From assembly GCF_016086655.4 (NCBI RefSeq), contig NC_052144.2:31651896-31715895 (forward strand): a stretch of 64,000 bases of DNA, given 5' to 3'. The notes beneath the pieces are model-generated. The model had not been told where the DNA came from, did not search any database, and worked only from the letters and a program-made list of their open reading frames with translations. The DNA is from Lepeophtheirus salmonis. Its lineage: Eukaryota > Arthropoda > Copepoda > Siphonostomatoida > Caligidae. Positions 61,006-64,000 of this stretch are shown here, piece by piece. Made by a program: the position numbers and the translations under genes. Each line of letters begins with the position of its first letter. Position 1 is the first letter of the stretch.

Positions 61006-62500
61006 AAAAAAATCGAACTAATCATTTCAATAGTCTTAATTGAACTGTAATCTGTACGTTTCAATAAGTCCATGACTCCTTCAAGCCTCAATAAGTTTGA
61101 CGGAAAAGGACTTTATGTTTTGAAGAAGTTTGGGGAAAAGGGAGCCCTTGTTTTCGTTTACCGATAGGCTCAATTATCAACCTGCTGCATAGTCTTCACT
61201 CCTTCTGAGGTTCAGAGGTTTTAGTTAACTTTTGTTTACTATCTACAACTAATCATGTTCTCAGTATAAAGTTTTTTTTAAAAAGAAACGACGTTCAGTC
61301 GGTTGTTTTTAAGCATTTTCTTCGTTTTGTTCAAAAGTATGTCATTGTAGAAGTATTTAAATAAATTATTATAGATATAAAAGGAGAAGAAAGTTACATG
61401 ATTGTTTTAAGACACATCATAATTGTAACTAAATAGTTTTTATATCAACTCTTTCGTAGAGAATATAAAAAGTTGTATAATCCATATAGTACTAGATAAT
61501 TAGTAAGAGAGAAATTGCCCTGATGAAGAACATATTTAAAGTTATATTTACTCAATTTTTTTCCCTCAAAAAAGAATCAAGATTACACTCGTATTCATCG
61601 AAGTGTTATTGTACATTTCTATGAATAAATTATGTTATTTAAAACTTTGGAGCAATTTAAACTAACAAATATTAATATTCACATCAACAAAATAATTTCA
61701 AATTGATAGATTTGATTTAATATTCCGTATAAGGGAAAAATCAAATTTCATCAAATGTAGGTTTTAAAGTATAGTTAACATTTTTGAATAACTCATCTCA
61801 TCCAAGAAATTTGTAATCAGAGCTAATACTTGACCAAAATATGTTTATGAAATATATGACTATGCGATATAAAAGAATAAATTATACATTTATTTCATGG
61901 AAGAAAAATATGATTATTATTTATGATCTTGATAATATGTATCTAAGATATATTTGTTATGATTATTTACATGATACTAGCAATAGTTTATTATATATTA
62001 GTTATACAAGAAGGACCTACTTCAATAATATTATTTGTTTAAACAATTTATTTTTCAAGGTATGGGTTAAACGATGCGTATATCAAGTATTGAGTGTAAA
62101 ACATATTTTTGAATCTCTGTATTATTATTATTAACTTTAAGAACGGATAAATCTACACTCAGAAAAGACTTATCCCTCAATCTTTTTTAACAATTCTATA
62201 TGATTAATTTCGAGGATTTTCTTTTCTTAAGTAGGAATTTTACCTTTCGCACACATACATAGCAAAAGACTACATGGCATACATACAAAGAAATGTACTG
62301 AAAAGATTATTAATTTTTGATGTTCGTTGTATAAGTTATTTCTTATACATAGGTGAGTGTTTTTATTTTTCCTAAAATGTATGTTTGTTTGATATATAAA
62401 TACTTTTTTTACTTCAAATTTATTTACATTTGTATAAACACACATACATACGTTGTTAGAGTAGTATGTAATATGAAAAAAACAAATGAAAGATGAGATG
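61006..62500. other. No gene seen
   Basis: AT-rich DNA. The 97-residue plus-strand frame at 61841-62134 is Ile/Tyr/Asn/Lys-rich and probably chance. Confidence 0.4.
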
Positions 62501-62502
62501 GT

Positions 62503-62640
62503 AGCCCTTACAATTTGAATAATGTTGGGAAGGAGAGCAACTTAGCTCTTGTTACGTTGTATTACATTAGCTGCAAGTGTCTATGAGAAGAATGAAATAA
62601 ACAGAAAGCCCACTTTGTATCCAGAAAAAACATTGTCAGG
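62503..62640 (-). repeat. F1 repeat family, truncated reverse copy
   Basis: 'atggtagcccttacaatttg' + 'aataatgttgggaaggagag' + 'caacttagct' is the reverse complement of the F1 3' end. The copy is cut off close to the left end of the foldback element at 62647. Confidence 0.6.
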
Positions 62641-62646
62641 ACCAAA

Positions 62647-63620
62647 GGATCGATTTTGGCGAAATTTTTCATTTAGGTTTTTATGGTTCCAGAAATGGTT
62701 CTGGTAACATTCTCATGGGTGCTCAGGGCCATGGTGGCTTTTAAATTCTTCTTTCACGCAATGAGGAAGTAATTGCTTTATTCTGGGTCAGACGCCTAAC
62801 AAGCAGTCTTGCAGCTGCGCTGCTTCCATTAGCTTCAAGGAAAACCTATTAATATTTAAAAATGCACTCCATATCTCAGATTGTAATGGACATGTACTGG
62901 GACAAATTAAAGTTTAAACTCTTCCCCTGCCGCATTTCTAGGCACCAAGGAACCCTTCGAATATGCTATAATACACCCCAGCCCCGGGTTGTGCCAGAGT
63001 CAACTTAAATTTATTCGCATCTACTTCCCTGAATATCTAGAAACCCTCATCATATTCCAAAATACACCACGGCCCTAAGGCAGTACAGCTGAAGTACCGG
63101 ACTTCAAGGCAGTTTAAACTGCACTGCCACTCCATGTATAAGCAACAAGAACGCCTTCCAATGTGTTATAATACACCCCACCCTCGAGTTGTGCATATAA
63201 ACTACTGGGCCAGAATCAAGTAAATTTTATGCTCCACCTCTTCACTAAGCATCAAGAAACCTTTCTAATATCCAAAATACACTCTTGTCCTAAGGCTGTA
63301 GAGGTGAAGTGATGGACCGAAGTGGGGTTTAATTCTAACAATACAGTGTTTCTATGCACCAAGAACCCCTTCCAATATGCTAGAATACGCCTCTGCCCAC
63401 GGGTTGTGGGCTGCTGGTCCCTGAGGCAGGTTATATTCTTTCATCGCTGCTTTGCTGAACATCAAAGAATCCGTCTAATATTCAAAATATACCCTGGTCA
63501 TCAGGTTGTACAGGTGAAGTGCTAGAAATGATATTTAAAGGCCACCATGGCCTGAGCACCCATGAGAATGTTATCAGAACCATAAAAACCTAAATAATTT
63601 TTTTTTGCCGAAATCAATCC
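62647..63620. mobile_element. Foldback element with internal satellite-like array
   Basis: Left arm 62647-62742 and right arm 63538-63620 are inverted repeats ('taggtttttatggttc' ... 'aacattctcatgggtgctca' ... 'ccatggtgg') with a 12-bp internal duplication in the left arm. Between them lie about seven tandem subunits of roughly 105 bp in two alternating types, described separately. No coding frame runs through the array. Confidence 0.85.
62832..63535. repeat. Tandem array of alternating ~105-bp subunits (dimer ~210 bp)
   Basis: Type a starts near 62943, 63143 and 63356: 'gcaccaagaaccccttccaa', 'tatgcta.aatacacc', 'gggttgtg'. Type b starts near 62832, 63038, 63249 and 63460: 'catcaagaaacctttctaat', 'atccaaaatacactc', 'ctaagg.tgta.aggtgaag'. 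The subunits diverge by perhaps 20-30%. The two types are visibly related, so the array is a higher-order dimer repeat. Confidence 0.8.
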
Positions 63621-63629
63621 AGAAGAATA

Positions 63630-63790
63630 CCTAAATAATCTTATAAATAAGTATACTATACTCATAAAACCAACATGAGAATAATTCTTAAAATTTAACA
63701 GTCTTTATTTTTTGTCTTATATTAAGCAGAAGAGTTCTTCTTTAATTTTAATTTCTTAATGCCCCAAGCAACGTTGGGAAAACCTACTTT
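63630..63790. repeat. Dispersed repeat A, copy 2
   Basis: It matches 385-555 in the same orientation ('ataagtat', 'accaacatg', 'tctttattttttgtcttata', 'aatttcttaatgcccc'). It sits directly right of the foldback element. Confidence 0.6.
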
Positions 63791-64000
63791 GGTACATATT
63801 AAAATTTAGTTGGATTTATATTAAATGTACAGTACAGACAATTTATAATTGATTAGATATATTCTATCTCACAATCCTCTTGAGAAGCTTGCCTTTGTTA
63901 TAAATAATGTCAGTTGGCTTATGTAAATATATAAAATAATAAAGAAGAATAAAAAATTAAAGGGAAGTCTCAAAATTTGTTGCTGCTGACTTTGTACAGA

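Noticed and set aside
61841..62134. 97-residue plus-strand open frame
   Set aside because: Low-complexity Tyr/Ile/Asn/Lys content typical of chance frames in AT-rich DNA.
1..64000. CRISPR arrays, bacterial operons, phage genes or integrated animal virus sequence
   Set aside because: No regular direct repeats with unique spacers, no prokaryotic gene density, and no viral protein motif was recognised. The DNA is clearly eukaryotic.

Overview
This is AT-rich animal DNA (by eye about 70% A+T). It has spliceosomal introns, many decayed DNA transposons and no long intact reading frames. The mix of degenerate Tc1-like and mariner transposases, the arthropod-type neuroligin exons and the composition suggest an arthropod. 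A parasitic copepod such as a sea louse (caligid) is my best guess, but this is inference and was not tested by any search.

One host gene is clearly supported. It is a neuroligin-like (carboxylesterase-fold, catalytically dead) cell-adhesion gene on the minus strand. Four consecutive coding exons are visible: 40299-40475, 8185-7817, 7759-7479 and 7411-7248 (5' to 3' on the minus strand). Reading phase matches across every junction (1, 1, 0) and all visible splice sites are GT/AG. The first visible intron is 32,113 nt and the next two are 57 and 67 nt. About half of the window is therefore a single neuroligin intron. The N-terminal exons should lie above 40475, in this window or beyond 64000, and the C-terminal exons below 7248. 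I recognised neither.

The rest is intronic or flanking DNA full of mobile-element remains. Left flank (1-7247): a LINE endonuclease relic, two dispersed repeats and a weak Helitron-like end. Giant intron (8186-40298): a possible THAP/P-element relic near 10 kb; Tc1-like relics at 16.2, 22.5, 31.6 and 36.2 kb; a possible PIF/Harbinger relic at 21 kb; mariner relics at 23.1 and 37.7-38.6 kb; a tRNA-like remnant; a hAT-type MITE; a 32-bp palindrome; a G-rich tract; and a foldback element built from ATTTTGCCTTAA-type subrepeats. Right flank (40476-64000): a mariner relic at 50.2-51.0 kb, a composite Tc1-like element at 59.7-61.0 kb, several short inverted-repeat elements, and at the right end a foldback element whose core is an array of alternating ~105-bp subunits.

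Three structures stand out. (1) A dispersed family, here called F1, has about ten copies in both orientations and looks like a SINE or non-autonomous element. (2) Two 150-bp repeat copies at 46.8 and 50.0 kb are about 96% identical, but their second halves are in opposite orientation, as if a 73-bp cassette had flipped. (3) The satellite-bearing foldback element lies at 62.65-63.62 kb. No RNA gene, CRISPR array or bacterial-type operon is supported.
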